Below are positions 5,742 through 5,893 of a stretch of DNA of 5,893 nt, piece after piece. The DNA comes from Bacteroidaceae bacterium. GTDB lineage: Bacteria > Bacteroidota > Bacteroidia > Bacteroidales > Bacteroidaceae. Position numbers and translations under genes: made by a program. Position 1 is the first letter of the stretch; every line of letters begins with the position of its first letter. Under the pieces are notes generated by a model, which ran no database searches, was not told the DNA's origin, and saw only the letters and a program-made list of their open reading frames with translations. Location: NCBI GenBank assembly GCA_900752815.1, contig CAADWS010000032.1, positions 1-5,893 on the forward strand, read 5' to 3'.

Positions 5742-5743
5742 CA
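5721..5743. promoter_or_regulatory. Operator-like dyad 2 (TGCAAAA-N9-TTTTGCA) over the -7 box
   Basis: A perfect 7-bp inverted repeat is separated by nine bases (ACTCTCTAC). Its right arm is the TTTTG of the -7 box, so a protein bound here would block or reshape the promoter. It shares the CAAAA-N9-TTTTG pattern with dyad 1. Confidence 0.5.
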
Positions 5744-5756
5744 TCAACAACAGCGG

Positions 5757-5770
5757 GTAATAGCGATTAC
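5757..5770 (+). other. Small leader hairpin
   Basis: GTAAT (5757-5761) and ATTAC (5766-5770) flank loop AGCG, extendable by two G-T pairs. It would sit about ten bases into the transcript from the 5734 promoter. It could be a 5' stability element; no known riboswitch is recognised. Confidence 0.3.
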
Positions 5771-5862
5771 TTGTTACACATACCAATAGTATATCAAATA
5801 GAATTTAAATTAACGTGAGTTCGGTATAATAATCTTATGCAATAAGCCTACTTTTATCAATG

Positions 5863-5893
5863 ATGTCAATATTGAGTGACGGTTTCTTAGGAA
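5863..5893 (+). CDS. Possible 5' end of a plus-strand gene running off the right edge
   Basis: Two consecutive ATG codons (5860 and 5863) open a frame that continues to the window edge and reads MSILSDGFLG from the second. It is downstream of a good plus-strand -7 box with a leader of about 115 bases. The N-terminus vaguely recalls small Bacteroidota proteins that begin M-x-I-x-x-G-x-L-G, such as DUF6266, but the diagnostic part lies beyond the window, so I leave it unnamed. Ten codons cannot establish a gene. Confidence 0.3.
   Translation, partial: MSILSDGFLG

Larger units (their letters stand above)
5319..5893. other. AT-rich intergenic regulatory region
   Basis: This 575-base stretch is clearly richer in A and T than the flanking genes and has no complete open frame that looks like a real protein. 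It holds a minus-strand promoter for the glycosidase with a long leader, small AT-rich hairpins, a tandem direct repeat, two operator-like dyads, plus-strand promoter boxes, and the possible start of a plus-strand gene at the right edge. Each is listed separately. Confidence 0.7.

Noticed and set aside
5714..5818. 34-codon plus-strand leader ORF beginning MEMQKL
   Set aside because: Its start lies upstream of the predicted transcription start near 5747, so the transcript from that promoter would not include it.

Overview
The window looks like chromosomal DNA of a Bacteroidales-type bacterium (phylum Bacteroidota). The evidence is several promoters of the Bacteroidota form (TAnnTTTG -7 box, sometimes with a TTG-type -33 box about 20 bp upstream), genes without clear Shine-Dalgarno sites, and proteins of recognisable Bacteroidales flavour. 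The coding DNA is GC-rich with strong third-position bias. This produces many long antisense shadow frames, which I left out. Species cannot be fixed from the window.

Layout, left to right. At positions 1-49 there may be the start of a further minus-strand gene. From 66 to 1730 (minus) lies a secreted S41-family C-terminal processing protease with a PDZ domain and an intact Ser/Lys catalytic pair. It follows, after a 72-bp gap holding a GC-rich hairpin with a U-tract, a PfkB-family carbohydrate or nucleoside kinase (1803-2774, minus). The kinase promoter lies back-to-back with the promoter of a plus-strand tRNA-Asn(GTT) gene (2876-2949). The tRNA has its own bidirectional terminator (2961-2997), and its 5' leader carries what reads on the minus strand as another intrinsic terminator just upstream of the kinase promoter. 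Next, a perfect 23-bp inverted repeat starts one base past the stop codon of a large minus-strand gene (3156-5318). That gene encodes an exported protein of the six-hairpin glycosidase superfamily.

The last 575 bases (5319-5893) are AT-rich and contain no complete gene I can support. They hold a likely minus-strand promoter for the glycosidase, a tandem direct repeat, two dyads of the same design (CAAAA-N9-TTTTG) whose centres are 42 bp apart, and a plus-strand promoter overlapping the second dyad. A possible plus-strand gene begins at the right edge. This regulatory region is the most interesting part of the window.

The genes do not form one obvious pathway. The kinase and protease are co-oriented and may be partly co-transcribed. 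The tRNA and the glycosidase are separate units insulated by terminators. I see no CRISPR array, insertion sequence, integrase or defence system. Apart from the regulatory architecture at the right and the unassigned glycosidase family, the region looks like ordinary housekeeping and carbohydrate-metabolism DNA.
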